From the NCBI GenBank assembly GCA_034766995.1, contig CM068322.1:2637089-2701088 (forward strand): a stretch of 64,000 nt of DNA. Direction: 5' to 3'. The notes below the pieces were generated by a model. The model was not told where the DNA came from. It saw only the letters and a program-made list of their open reading frames with translations, and did not search any database. This stretch comes from Acanthacorydalis orientalis (taxonomy: Eukaryota; Arthropoda; Insecta; Megaloptera; Corydalidae). Below, piece after piece: positions 1-11,756 of the stretch. A program made the translations under genes and the position numbers. Each line of letters opens with the position of its first letter. The first letter of the stretch is position 1.

Positions 1-73
1 CTAGTGTTTATTTTCTCATTGAATAACTTACACGCTACTTGTACATCTTCATTGTGTTGTTTTCCTGTATATA

Positions 74-1353
74 ACAGGTGGGCCGAAAAGTTCGTAGGCT
101 TGCATAGAAAAAAATTTTTTTTGATAGAATTTGATTTTATTATTCAATATAGTTCCCTTCGAGGGCGATACAACGATTATAGCGGTCATACAATTTTTCG
201 ATACCATTTTTATAATACGATTTGTCTTTAGCCTCAAAATAGGCTTCAGTTTCGGCGATTACCTCTTCATCGGAGCAAAATTTCCATCCTCTTGAGGTCT
301 GAGAACAGAAAAAAGTCGCTGGGAGCCAGATCTGTTGAGTACGGTGCATGCGGAAGCAATTCGATGTCCAATTCTTGCAATTTCGCCATCGATTTCATTG
401 ATTTGTGACACGGTGCATTGTCTTGATGAAACAGCACTTTCTTCTTCTTCAAATGAGGCCGCTTTTTCTCGATTTCGTCTTTTAAACGCTCCAATAACGC
501 TACGTAATAGTCGCTGTTTATGGTTTTTCCCTTTTTAAGATAGTCAATGAATATTATACCATGAGTATCCCAGAATACTGATGCCAGAACCTTGCCAGCC
601 GACTTTTGCGTCTTTCCACGCTTTGGAGTCGGTTCATCACGTGCAGTCCACTTGGCTGACTGTCGATTGGACTCCGGTGTGAAATGATGGAGCCATGTTT
701 CATCCATCGTCACATATCGACGCAAAAATTCGGATTTATTACGATTGAACAGCTCCAAACACTCCTTAGAATCATCGATTCGTTGTTGTTTTTGGTCGAT
801 TGTGAGCTCGCGCGGCACCCACTTTGAACAGAGCTTTCGCATATCCAAATATTCATGCACGATATGACCAACACGTTCCTTTGATATCTTTAGGGTCTCA
901 GCTATCTCAATCAACTTCACTTTACGGTTATCAAAAATTATTTTGTGGACTTTTTTGATGTTTTTGTCGGTAACAGCCTCTTTGGGGCGTCCACTGCGTG
1001 CATCGTCCTCGGTGCTCATTTCGCCTCGTTTAAATTTAGCAAACCACTTCTCTACGGTTGATTTTCCTGGTGCAGAGTCCGAATAATGTTTATTAAGCCA
1101 AGCCTTGGTTTCAACAGTATTTTTTTTCGCCAAAAAGCAATGCTTTATTAACACACGAAATTCCTTTTTATCCATTTTTTCAAGGTAACATAAGTTCTTT
1201 CACTAAAAATGCTATAACTCAGATACTAATAGTGCAACAGCTGTCAAATTTATACACGCGTCTTTTGAAGGTTAGGGCTAACTAAAAATCATATGGATTT
1301 GATACTAGTAGCGCCATCTATGTGTCAACCTACGAACTTTTCAGCCCACCTGT
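74..1353 (-). mobile_element. mariner element, irritans (Himar1-like) subfamily, full length
   Basis: This 1,280-bp element has terminal inverted repeats beginning ACAGGTGGGC(C/T)GAAAAGTTC at both ends. It is flanked by TA at 72-73 and TA at 1354-1355, the normal mariner target duplication. The transposase runs on the minus strand. Its amino-acid sequence resembles the irritans subfamily (the group of Himar1) along its whole length. The right-hand TA is also the left-hand TA of the next mariner, so the two elements abut. Ends and length are those of a complete element, but the transposase frame is broken, so it should be non-autonomous. Confidence 0.93.
140..1175 (-). pseudogene. mariner transposase (irritans type), frameshifted near the C-terminus
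   Basis: A mariner DDD transposase catalyses cut-and-paste of its own element at TA sites. The frame opens at 1175 (MDKKEFRVL) with the N-terminal paired helix-turn-helix region. The WVPREL motif and the catalytic aspartates follow: TMDETW, LFHQDNAPCHK and LAPSDFFLF, with 34 residues between the second and third (D34D). The usual YSPDL is YSTDL here. Near 270-310 a small deletion shifts the frame, and the conserved C-terminus (EVIAETEAYFEAK to ALEGNYIE) continues in a second frame down to 140. All three aspartates lie before the break. The protein as encoded lacks its last ~50 conserved residues and is probably inactive. Confidence 0.9.
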
Positions 1354-1355
1354 TA

Positions 1356-2275
1356 CGAGGTCGACAATTAAGTAATGCAACAAAATTCAAAAATCGAGTA
1401 TATTTAAAAATTAAGGTACATCGCTGCGATCCCCTTCAAAGTAGTCCCCTCCCGCATCTATACACTTATTCCAGCGAGCTTTCCAGTTTTCGTAACAATT
1501 CTGGAACACTTCTTGTGGGACCGCTCCGAGTACCCTCGTCACAGATTCTTGGATATCTTCAACAGAGTCAAAATGTCGACCTTTGACAAATTTTTTCATA
1601 TGTGGGAATAGAAAAAAGTCGCAGGGTGACATGTCCGGTGAATAGGGCGGTTGTGGTAACGTTGCGATGCCTTTAGACGCCAAAAACTGAGAGACACTGA
1701 ACGCACTGTGACAGGGAGCATTGTCGTGATGCAGAAACCAAGTCTTCGCGATCTCTGGACGCACTCTGAGCACCCTTTTTCGTAATTTTTCGAGCACATT
1801 GCGGTAGAATACTTGATTTACGGTTTGTTCAGGTGGTACGAACTCTTTGTGAACCACCCCTTTGCTGTCGAAGAAGCAAATCAACATGGTTTTCACTTTG
1901 GACTTGCTCATTCTCACCTTCTTTGGCCTTGGTGCTCCAGGGGACAGCCACTGTTGGCTTTGTCGTTTAGTTTCGGGGTCATATTGAAAGAACCAACTTT
2001 CATCACCAGTAATAACTCGATCGAGAAGAGTAGGATCACTTTCAACCTGCTCGAGACAATCTTGAGCGATGTTCATTCGGTGGGCTTCGTGACATGCACT
2101 ACTCGCGCGTTGTTACAAAACACTAAACAGCTGGCGAAGAAATGATCGTACGAGGGTGGTCAAGGTCTCAATCGAGAGAGTAGGGATCTGCTATTACGGT
2201 GGCGGAGTTACAGGTTCGCAGTGTTACCACAGGCCGAGAAAAAAATCGGTCGCATTACTTAATTGTCTATCCTCG
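1356..2275 (-). mobile_element. Internally deleted mariner, copy A of a recent family
   Basis: This is a 920-bp element with inverted ends starting CGAGG and sharing GACAATTAAGTAATGC. It is flanked by TA at 1354-1355 and 2276-2277. A close sister lies at 49164-50095 on the opposite strand. Both are shorter than a normal ~1.3-kb mariner because the region encoding the N-terminal DNA-binding half of the transposase is gone. The junction differs between the two copies. Coding parts of the two copies are nearly identical at the protein level, so this is one of the youngest families in the window. Confidence 0.9.
1411..2076 (-). pseudogene. mariner transposase catalytic domain, N-terminus deleted (copy A)
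   Basis: The uninterrupted frame of 221 residues begins MNIAQDCLEQ, which corresponds to the middle of a full mariner transposase, just before the catalytic core. It carries VITGDESWFF, HHDNAPCHS and PDMSPCDFF, with 34 residues between the second and third aspartates (D34D). The C-terminus ends DYFEGDRSDVP, as expected for a complete mariner C-terminus. The paired HTH domain is absent, so the product could not recognise its own ends in the normal way. An in-frame stop lies shortly upstream, which argues that no longer protein is made. The catalytic core itself looks undamaged. Confidence 0.85.
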
Positions 2276-3184
2276 TATTAAGATCATATTCCATTTTTAA
2301 CTTTGTAATCACTTTTGCAATTAACTATTAAGTGTAGAACATCATCATATAACATATATTTGTCCCAAATACAATTTATTTTCCTTGCATGTTCCATGTT
2401 TTTAAACTAATCATTTCTTTCATATGCCATAGTTATTTTTTGTTCAAAACATTTAAATATTTTGCGCCATCTTTATAATGAGTTAATTTTCTAAAAAACT
2501 TCAAACTTTTTTTGATTGTTTCTTCTAGTATTTATCACATTTTTTGATTTTTGAATTATAACTTTACTATTTCCCTTTTGTTTTTTTTTTTGATATATAA
2601 CAAAACTATTATATTTTTGTTTAATTTTCAACTCAACATTTTCAGTTTTCAATTCAAAATTTGTAACTTTCTTATAGATTCTTATTTCCAATTAAACTGA
2701 GAAATATGGGCATGTTTTATATAGTTCTTTTCCTTCGAAATCTAATAAATTAATATAATATGCTATATTTGATCGAATAGATCAATGTAATAATAAATTA
2801 ATTTGTTCTGACCTTTATAGTACTTTTAAGATGTCGCATTTGAAATAGAGTTGCTTTTTCTAAGTATATACTTGTAAAATTTGTTTTCTATTACTTCCAT
2901 TTCCTTCAAAACCGTATTGTATCCCAATGCTTGTGCTTAGCGCCTTAATATAGTTTTTCCTTTACTTTAAACATTCTTAGTAAAATTTTGTGTGTTATTT
3001 TTACGTTCTTGGACGTAAATTTATAATCTAATTTTATCAATTCTTGACTTTAAAAATCTATCACTTACTGTTATTCATTCTAGTTACCTGATCATTTCAA
3101 ATTCTTTCCTAATGCAATAGTTATGTTTTCTTTTACTATTTCAATATTTTTATTTTCAAGGAAAAGTTTCTCTTTGCCATAATG

Positions 3185-3188
<4 letters not shown>

Positions 3189-3229
<41 letters not shown>
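3189..3229. repeat. (TA)n microsatellite
   Basis: About 41 bp of uninterrupted TA dinucleotides. Confidence 0.97.
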
Positions 3230-3232
<3 letters not shown>

Positions 3233-4903
3233 AAAATTTAATAATTTTCGTTTTTAGCCTATTTTCACTCTACCAATTATATTTTACTCCTTCAAAATTT
3301 TTAAAATATTACTATCTTGAAATTTTGAAGTTTCATCCATTTCTACTCATGAACTTTTGATAGAATTAGAGTCAGAGCTTTAGAAAAGTGTAACTTATAA
3401 ATCCTAAATATTATAAAAAAGACTACATTTTAATGAAATGAACGTTATATTTGTAGTATATATCGTACTGAAATAACATCATTTATTTCTATTACTGATT
3501 TATTGTGAGTTCTTTCACGTAAAACTTCAGATTATTGCTTAGAATATTTTATTATCATTACATATAATATTTTTTTTGTTCTCTCTAAATTTCGAATGCA
3601 TCAAAAAATATTAATAAATTATCTGTTTCTCTTCTACTTAAGAAGAAGACCATTAAATAATCTATTCGGAAAATGAAGCAATTCGTTCTTCTTTAATATT
3701 TATTACTGATTCTGTCGAATGATTTGCATCATTTATTAAGGAAGTGATTGGTTAAAGTAATATATTTTTTTCAGCAAATTACACAAATATACAATTTCAT
3801 TTGTGTTTTGAAATTTTAATTCTTACGGATAATAATTTCTCTGAAAGATTAAAAGTGAGAGTAACATATCGAGAAATTCGGAATCCGATTATAAGCTGAT
3901 AAATTTAATAAACTCATCAATATTGAAACTTTTACTTTCTGTGTTCATTTTTAGGTCATTATAATTTTAAAAATGTTTATTTATCTAATTATTTGATACT
4001 CAGAATAAACATCGACTTTTTTATTCATTGTATGAGAGTATATTCACAATGGTAAGAAAGTATCAAAATGTTCAACGTACAATAATGAGAAAAAATTAAA
4101 TAAGTCAGTTGTTTATTCCCTTAAATCAAAAATTCAGTGATGGATGATTTTATTATACTTAAATGTAACCATAAAGCATTGACATTAAAGAGTATATAAG
4201 TAAACATTTTAAATTACTAAAATATTAAAAGTTTTCTCATTTTATTAAATTGTACTATTAAATTATTCTACTATATTTTTAAAAAAGATTTATGTTATAC
4301 TTAAAAATATTTTAACATTTTTTTCTCAATAATCGTAATTTGAGAATGTTTATCTTATTAATATAAATTATACTGCTTCAGTTGTTTATTCCTAGTTCTT
4401 AAAATTATTATTTATCTATATATGAATATAAAAGTATATTTTAAAAAATGAAAAAATGAATATTGATAATAAAATGTACAAAAAATATTTGTGTAATAAG
4501 TTTATATGCTAAAACATGACGCCAGAATATTTTTTTTATTGTAAAAATATATCACGAATAGCCAAAAAAATCACTAGATCAATTCTTCGGATTTATGAAT
4601 GTCGCCTAGATATTATTTTCTTTGTAGAAATACCAAGTGCTCTTAGGAACACAAATCTGATAAAATCTGTTCAATTATTTTTAAGATTATTGATTTTTGT
4701 ACAGCATATAGCAAATACAGCTGTTTGATGTTGACTACACGTTATAACAAGTTTTTTAAGAGATGTTTTTATAACAAAGATTTTGAATATAATATATATT
4801 AGTTTGATATATTATTTTAAAATTATTTTCAGATGTTAAGAATATTCATTAATATTATTTAAAGTAGAAGAGTTTTACGTTGTATATCTTCTAAAGATGG
4901 AAG

Positions 4904-4907
<4 letters not shown>

Positions 4908-4971
<64 letters not shown>
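4908..4971. repeat. (TA)n(TG)n compound microsatellite
   Basis: About 48 bp of TA passing directly into TG repeats. A second short TG run follows at about 4980-4994. Confidence 0.97.
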
Positions 4972-5223
4972 ATGTGGATTTGTGTGTGTGTGTGAATACA
5001 TAAAATTACTGGAACTTACATTTACTGATAGAAAGTAAATTATATGTTTATAAAAAATATATTGAACAAATCAATCATAAATAACAGAAATACAGAATGT
5101 TTTCTTTACCATTCATCATTCCAATGTTTTTATGATAATGACTTATGACATCAAAATATTTATTGCGTGCATCAATGGACATGAAATCGCCAAATCTAAT
5201 GAGATTATATACATAAAAATACA

Positions 5224-5225
<2 letters not shown>

Positions 5226-5284
<59 letters not shown>
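5226..5284. repeat. (TA)n(TG)n compound microsatellite
   Basis: A TA run followed by a TG run. The long Tyr-Ile and Val-Cys frames across it are translations of the repeat, not genes. Confidence 0.97.
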
Positions 5285-6360
5285 ATGTATACACGAGGGA
5301 AATGGGAAAATTACACGACCTGACATATAAATGTTGGTGCTATTTCTAAAATCCTCACACCTGTTTTATAAATACCTGTGAAATATTAAGTCGATCTGTG
5401 AAATGGTTTGTTGTTAACAGCTGCAAAAGTAATTTCTGTACTTTTTAAAACTAAGAAAATTGAACAATGTGCAGTGATAAATAGTTTTTTTGTGTAAAAA
5501 TGTTTAATATTAAAATTAAATGAAATTAATATAAAAAGTATACTTAAGGCAGTATCTTTAATTAAGTTCTGTAAAAAATTGAAACTGAAATTAGTTTTGA
5601 TTAAAAATATAGATTTAGTACACTGATAAACGAGAGAAATACATTACGGTTTCATTCTAAAATGTCAACACTTATAAATTCTAAAATGTCAACACAATTG
5701 TCAACATTTATAAATAGAATAAAAGATTTGAAACTCATAGAGACTTATAATCCATTTAAAATACTGTGAGATAACAATAGGATTTACAGGTGTGTTGGGA
5801 AAATACGTTAAAATAAACCAGAAATATTAACATGTACAACGACACAAAAATAGTCATCGACAGTAATAGGTTAATTCGAGTAGACTTATTCATAACTTCT
5901 CAATTTCTATTTTACTGACGCTATCAAATAATGGTGGCATCACATCATAGAAATTTACAAAAATTATCAAGCGATCTTTGTATTGAACATTTTTAATCAC
6001 AAAAATGTGTAGTGTCTTAATGAGAAAAAAATTCAGTTGTAAATCTAATATTACTACAAGTATTATACAATTCTAACTTAAAGATTTACATTCGCATGCT
6101 GATTTAAAAGTATTTTTTTTTATTTAAAAGTAACTCTGTTGTGAACTTTTTAATAAATAGTTTTCAAATAATAATGGTTTCAAAAAGGATAGTGCGATTT
6201 CTTAGTTTAATTTAAAATACAAGTATTTTACACATTTTTTGTTCTAACAAATAAAATTGTATATTAGAGATTATGAGACATATTTGCATGTAGATTTATT
6301 TGATTAAATTTCATTATATTAGGATATGCATTTGTAAGATACATTAATATTTGTATACCT

Positions 6361-6478
6361 ATATAAATATATATATATATATATATATACATACATACAT
6401 ACATTTATATATATATATATATATACATACATACATACATTTATATATATATATATATATATATATAGATATAGATAT
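6361..6478. repeat. (TA)n / (CATA)n compound repeat, partly duplicated
   Basis: Blocks of TA alternate with CATA tetranucleotides. The block ATATAC(ATAC)nATTTATATA occurs twice in tandem, followed by GATA-type units. Confidence 0.93.
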
Positions 6479-6844
6479 ACGTAGATAGATAGAGATATAC
6501 GTAAAATAAGAAAGATTTGTCATATATAAACATATTGTAGAGAAAATTTTGCAAAAAAAATACTGTATGCATTTATATTAATTTTTCTTCCATTTTCGAA
6601 ATATCACATTTGATAATTCCAATAGAAAGATTTTATGGAACTGTAGCTACGAGTACTATTGGTGAAAATAAAATTAATTCAATCCAAACCATGCACAAAT
6701 TAATTATAGTTACACATAATAATATAATGCTCTACGAAATTCTTTTGACTTTCAGTAGCCACAAGTACGTAATGCCGGATTTTGTTATAAATCTCTCAAG
6801 TACGATATCTCCAAAACAGAAAAAATTAGAATTGTTTATGTAGG

Positions 6845-6901
<57 letters not shown>

Positions 6902-6976
6902 TAGATAGATAGATATATGTATCTATGTATGTATTGGTAAATACTATTTTTAGTATATATATATATACATATATCA
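6845..6976. repeat. (TA)n(GATA)n compound microsatellite
   Basis: A ~55-bp TA run continues into GATA tetranucleotides and a short second TA run near 6955-6973. Confidence 0.93.
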
Positions 6977-7029
6977 TAAGTTTTTTCTAAAAAGTAACAC
7001 AATGAAAAAAAGTCGTTCAAAACATGAAT

Positions 7030-7620
7030 AACAATATTTTTTCCTTTAACCGTTATCGCTGAGTCAAGAAGATCTATAGCATCTATTACCGGTTAAGCTA
7101 CATTTGACCGTAGAACATATTTTTTGAATAGAATTCCACCACGTGCATCATTCGATAACCCTGCCTATTACAGTTTCACTTTACCCACTATTCTCGTTGG
7201 TTTGTTTGCCAATGTACGCCATTTAAAAATGTGAAGGTACACAAATCTACTACGACACTTTTAAGCCGTCACTTGCACAGAACTGCGGCACTCGTGTGTG
7301 TATACGTAAGTTTACGCCGATGCGTCCCGTTGCGATTTGCTTTTGTACGTTAATGGCGTTGAGGCACTCAAAATTAGGGTACAGTAACAAAGGGATGAGT
7401 ACGATAATCGCTCGTCGGTCTCTACCACTTTCAAATGTTGCAAACACACACTTCTAATACGATTCTTCTGATATATTATCCGTGAAAAACGTACACAAGT
7501 AAGGTTGGGGCTTTACGCTGCCGCCAATATTCATTACCACAATTGTGTTATCCTTACACATAGATTTACTAACAGGTAATTATGTAAAACCCACGCAAAA
7601 CTATTTAAGGGATAAAAGGT
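7030..7620. other. GC-richer island without a recognised gene
   Basis: This segment has clearly more G and C than the flanks and contains CpG-bearing words such as GTACGATAATCGCTCGTCGG. A 65-residue open frame on the minus strand (7447-7250) has no match I recognise. It could be a host exon, a conserved regulatory element or an old repeat. Nothing in the sequence decides between these. Confidence 0.4.
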
Positions 7621-7678
7621 ATGTCAATATAATTACTAAGGGATTTTCTAATTGATTTAGATAATTTTTTTGTAATAT

Positions 7679-7713
<35 letters not shown>

Positions 7714-9955
7714 CATAGTATTCAACAAGACAAAAAATTGAACATACCGCTTCTCAAGAATTTCCTTAATCCATTTGTACAATATTCTTAAAACGCTATT
7801 ATTAAGGGTATGCGAATTTTATTTAGTTCAAATTAATTAAACTGTAAACACGTGTACAAATTATCGCTTTTAAATGTATTCTGATTAAAATAACTTTAAA
7901 ATAAGTAAATCAACTTGTAAATTGAAAGATGCTTATTAAAAAAAATTGGTGTATGGAACTTTCACGCAACGGAAGTGAAAATTATTATTATTTACCTAAT
8001 ATTAAAACCGTTATTTTTTTTAATGCGAATAAGTTTTAGGATATTAGGATAACGAGACGTTAATTTGTAGAAAACTATTAGACTGTAGATATTCAAGAGA
8101 GAGAGCGCGTGTTAGTACCAGTTTATCTATTGGTTAACGACTTAAATTGGAGTAAGAAAAATTATGTAGATGAGAAAACATATTGAATGTTTTAATTCAT
8201 ACGTTTTTTTTATAATAGACCTCTATATGCAAAGCCATACCCAGCAATATGATTCTTTCATAGATATTCTGTAGCACCGCTAACTGAAATAGGAAAATGG
8301 TTTTATCTGGGAAATAACGCATGAAAATTTCTCCAACTATTACTGAAAATTCGCGATTCCAGATATAATCAGAATTTATCAATACATGAGTTGTGAGGCA
8401 GTGCGAAGAACTCAAGAGCCACTCAGTTCAACAGGATGAATTAAGAAAATCATAACTGGAATCATCTAAAAATTAATTGATTCAGTCAATATTAAAACAT
8501 ATATAAAGAGTTATTCATATATACAGATGATATAAATATATATTTACTCATGCAAAATTGTTATTTGCTGAATTTTTCTTCTTGTAGAAATAATAAGTAA
8601 ATAAATCATTCTTCTAAAAAATATTTAGATTATAAATGTTTTTTTGCTTAACGTCTTATATTAAAAAAATATTTTTCTATTTTGAACCTCAGAGAATTCA
8701 TTTTTATTATTAAGTGTTCTTTCCAAACTCCGTAAATAATTTATTGTTTTCAGTTATAAAATTTAAGCAAACGTTTTAATAATTATTATATTTTTGTTAA
8801 GAGTTACTTAAAAACATTTAAAATCGTTTTCCCGTTTAAATCTACATATATTTCGAAACATTTCTTTTGTTCGCAATATGTAAATCCTAGATATAAAATC
8901 TATGAAGAAGAATTCATTTAAATTGTTATTTTGGAACTAAAAAATAACAAAAAGAAACGGACTGTACCGCAAAGAATGAATAACAGTAAGGAGATACAAA
9001 TAAACAAATTGCTCAATTGTTTGAGTCACATTAAGTGTAGCTTTGTGTAGATGAACTAAACTAACATTGGCTATAATGCCTTATCGGATGAATGAATTTA
9101 TTTGTTGCGCGTCGAGTTTTCTGGAATATAGTGTACGCTGGAATTGAGCTGCTATTTATCATGCACACTGTGCTTGAAGCTGTCTTCGATGGATATTTAT
9201 TTTGATTACTTTTATATTCAATACAGACTTCTTATTATATTCAATACGCAATTCAATGCCTGTCATAAAATATCGTTTTCTTTGTAATATATCTCGTTTG
9301 TTGAAATATAAAATATAAAAATATACCTTTCCATTTTTGTATCTCAAAATATATCTACTAAATGAAGCTATACATTTATAGTTTCCTCTTTCTTTTTATG
9401 GACACATATATAAAAAAGAATAATATGGGTATGTACGTAGAGTTATTATATATATATATATAAACTTTTCTCATTTATCTGATATAACCTGCATAATGCA
9501 CACATAAATTTTTATTAAAATAAAAATATATTTGTTATTCCTTGAATATCTTGGTATAATATATATTAGATGGAGATATAATAGTGCGTATTATAAAAAC
9601 TAAATAGTTTTTTGTGAAAATTATAATTAATTTAATTAATATAATTATATTAATTAAGTGAAATAATTAAAATTAGTAATTTATTTGATATCATTAATCC
9701 TATGTCAGTATATCATTCCTTAACAATATTATTGGTTTAAATTGAAAATCAACTCTTATATACAATTTAACGTGAAAATAGGCTTTTTTATAAAGGACGA
9801 ATATAGTCGCTTGTATAAAAAAATTTTGTGACTTTAATGATTATAAAGTTATTCAAAAGGTTTTGGCATCCTTTGACAGATATTTTTCGATATGCAATAT
9901 CATAATATGCGACTACATATATATAAACGCCGTACAATCGTACACTGTACTAATT
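7621..9955. other. AT-rich spacer, no gene seen
   Basis: It contains a short (TA)n tract at 7676-7716 and another near 9450-9464. An AT palindrome-rich patch lies near 9605-9665. No frame shows a recognisable motif. Confidence 0.65.
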
Positions 9956-9963
9956 GTATAATC

Positions 9964-10603
9964 CAGTGGTGCCCAATCTGTGGTTCGTAGACACCCAGTA
10001 GTTCGTGGCTTACTCTGATTCCAATAATCGATGGATTAATGATCTTTTAACGAAGATGTAAAAGCCATAAAACGCTTAAATCAGTAATGAAGGAAGCAGC
10101 TTGGTGGAAATTTCTTATAACAGTTCCTTAAAATGATTGTTTAATGAAAATAATTTGATTGATTTTTGATTATATTTAGCTCTGAGTATACAGAATTATT
10201 AAACAGGCGCTGAAACATTTATTCCCATTTGTTGCGAATTATTTATGCGAACGGACTTTTTCAGTACTTTCACACACAAAGTCTAAATATAGAAACAGGC
10301 TAAATGTAGAACCTCATTTGAAAGTGCGACTTAGCACAAATGATCCAAATATTTCTGAACTTGTCTCAGTCAAACAACATCATCCTTCACACTAACTATT
10401 AATTAATTTTATTGCCTGTTGTTTTCTCATTGTAATTGCAAAAATAAAATTTAATTGCTTTGCTAATATACATTCTTTTCTCATAAGACCTGCTCGTTTT
10501 TCTAGTATTCCTGTACCGGAAACACACTCCTCTCCAAAGGGGTCGACTGATTTTGTCAGATTAATATAGTGGTCCTCTGCATTCAAAAGATTGGGAATCG
10601 CTG
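9964..10603 (+). mobile_element. Complete internally deleted hAT transposon
   Basis: The element is 640 bp long. The left end CAGTGGTGCCCAATCTG is matched at the right by its imperfect inverted copy, which reads AGATTGGGAATCGCTG on the plus strand. It is flanked by 8-bp duplications, GTATAATC at 9956-9963 and GTATAATG at 10604-10611, identical at 7 of 8 positions. An 8-bp duplication and CAGTG-type ends are hallmarks of the hAT superfamily. Inside, only the C-terminal dimerisation part of a hAT transposase survives. This is therefore a deletion derivative that most likely moved in trans rather than a broken fragment. Confidence 0.87.
10186..10395 (+). pseudogene. hAT transposase C-terminal (hATC dimerisation) fragment
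   Basis: An open stretch of about 69 codons ends in a TAA stop at 10393-10395. It reads ALKHLFPFVANYLCERTFS followed by TKSKYRNRLNVEPHLKVRLS and ends near NISELVSVKQHHPSH. This pattern is typical of the last ~65 residues of ZBED5/FAM200-like hAT transposases: a YLCE-type motif, then KSKYRNRL, then a leucine-rich segment and the terminal QxxPSH. The DNA-binding and catalytic parts are missing because of the internal deletion of the host element. No start codon belongs to it. A stop precedes it in frame at 10183. Confidence 0.85.
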
Positions 10604-10676
10604 GTATAATGAATAATAAATATTGTAGTTTATTAGTGTAAAATATTTACAAACGAGAGCATCCTCATCTATAAGC

Positions 10677-10679
<3 letters not shown>

Positions 10680-10714
<35 letters not shown>
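10680..10714. repeat. (TA)n microsatellite
   Basis: About 35 bp of TA. The surrounding 10612-11170 is AT-rich spacer with no gene seen. Confidence 0.95.
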
Positions 10715-10719
<5 letters not shown>

Positions 10720-11174
10720 TTTACAACAATAATAAATACTTCATTTAATCATACTTTGAACCTGACTCTTCTAAACTTTTAATTTGAAACAGACTTTTTA
10801 TTGACGTATCGGATATATGAACTTTTGTATTTCGCTTACTCGCCGTGTTCATTATATTCGTATTAACAGAAGTAAGCTATATATACATGTACAAGTAACA
10901 ATGAGAAACAAGAGTTGAAGTATAAAATGTTACATTTTAAAAGTTTACATACCAGTCTCGTAAATATTTTAATTGTTTAAAAACAATTTAATTATATATT
11001 GGATTTCGATATCGATATTATTGTTATTTTAACTACATTTTATATCTACAAAAAAACGATCTGATACGTGCATACGTTTATAAACAAAAAAAAGTGACGG
11101 ATATGTGTTAAAGTTATCATTATCTGTTTTTTTACCTATAATAATGTTGGTACATTTATTTGATGAACCATTTA

Positions 11175-11756
11175 TTAGGTTGCTAGAAAAATAATTGCCG
11201 TTTATGACCTTCAAATTTATATGCGTTTTTCGCTTTTTTGATTTTCGTAGTTATTTTAAGTAGTTCAGAACTGTTTGATGACTAACACTTAACTTTTATA
11301 CAAGCTCTCGAATTGTTGTGCGTGGTTCTGATTCAACTTACGTCTTAAGTTGATCATTATTACCTGAAAAGTGACGCCCGCTACCTTCTTCATCTTCGAG
11401 GCTCTCATCTCCAGCACGAAATTTTTGGAACCACCATTGGACCGTACGTTCCTTAACAGTACCCACACCAAAAGTATCGTTTAGTTTACGAGCAGTTTCT
11501 ACTTTACCACCTGTTTGTAATTCATACAAAAAATTTCTCTTATTTGCTTTTTTTCCATCTTTAATTCAATAGACCCATTTGAAGCAAAATTAATGATAAA
11601 ATAAAAGTCGATGTTACCAAAATGCAGAGGGAAAAAAAACTTAAAAATTATATTGATATGAACATAATGAAAATGATGCTTTCAGTTAAAAAAAAGTAAG
11701 ATTAAAATTCAAAAACAAAAACCGCACATATTTTCCATTTTCCCTACCAAACTTAC
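11175..11756 (-). mobile_element. Deleted Hsmar1-like mariner (MITE-like), copy 1
   Basis: The left end TTAGGTTGCTAGAAAAATAA lies beside TA 11173-11174. The right end is the degenerate inverted copy near 11747-11756, beside TA 11757-11758. The ends resemble the Hsmar1/cecropia group (TTAGGTTGGT...AATTGCGGTTTT). The 582-bp body keeps the 5' end and the N-terminal helix-turn-helix coding part. The reading then jumps from the second HTH (SVSHQTVLNYLK) straight to the 3' terminal repeat at TATGACCTTCAAATT. The copies at 42055 and 47832 have the same junction. Confidence 0.87.
11289..11529 (-). pseudogene. N-terminal HTH piece of Hsmar1-like mariner transposase
   Basis: Overlapping frames read ETARKLNDTFGVGTVKERTVQWWFQKFRAGDESLEDEEGSG in pieces, the first paired helix-turn-helix of a cecropia-group mariner transposase. 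The second HTH (TTIRELV..KLSVSHQTVLNYLK) follows in another frame further left, with a stop inside. No catalytic aspartate is present because the core was deleted. It cannot encode an active transposase. Confidence 0.85.

Larger units (their letters stand above)
2278..7029. other. AT-rich spacer, no gene seen
   Basis: This is very AT-rich sequence with no recognisable coding region. Short open frames here are of random composition or translate simple repeats. It holds several (TA)n and (TA)n(TG)n tracts, and a 26-bp tandem duplication around 5657-5698 containing CTAAAATGTCAACAC twice. Confidence 0.7.

Noticed and set aside
1813..2145. Plus-strand frames across the mariner transposases (also 49314-49637 minus and 20011-20394 plus)
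   Set aside because: They are antisense or alternate-frame shadows of clear transposase or copia coding sequence.
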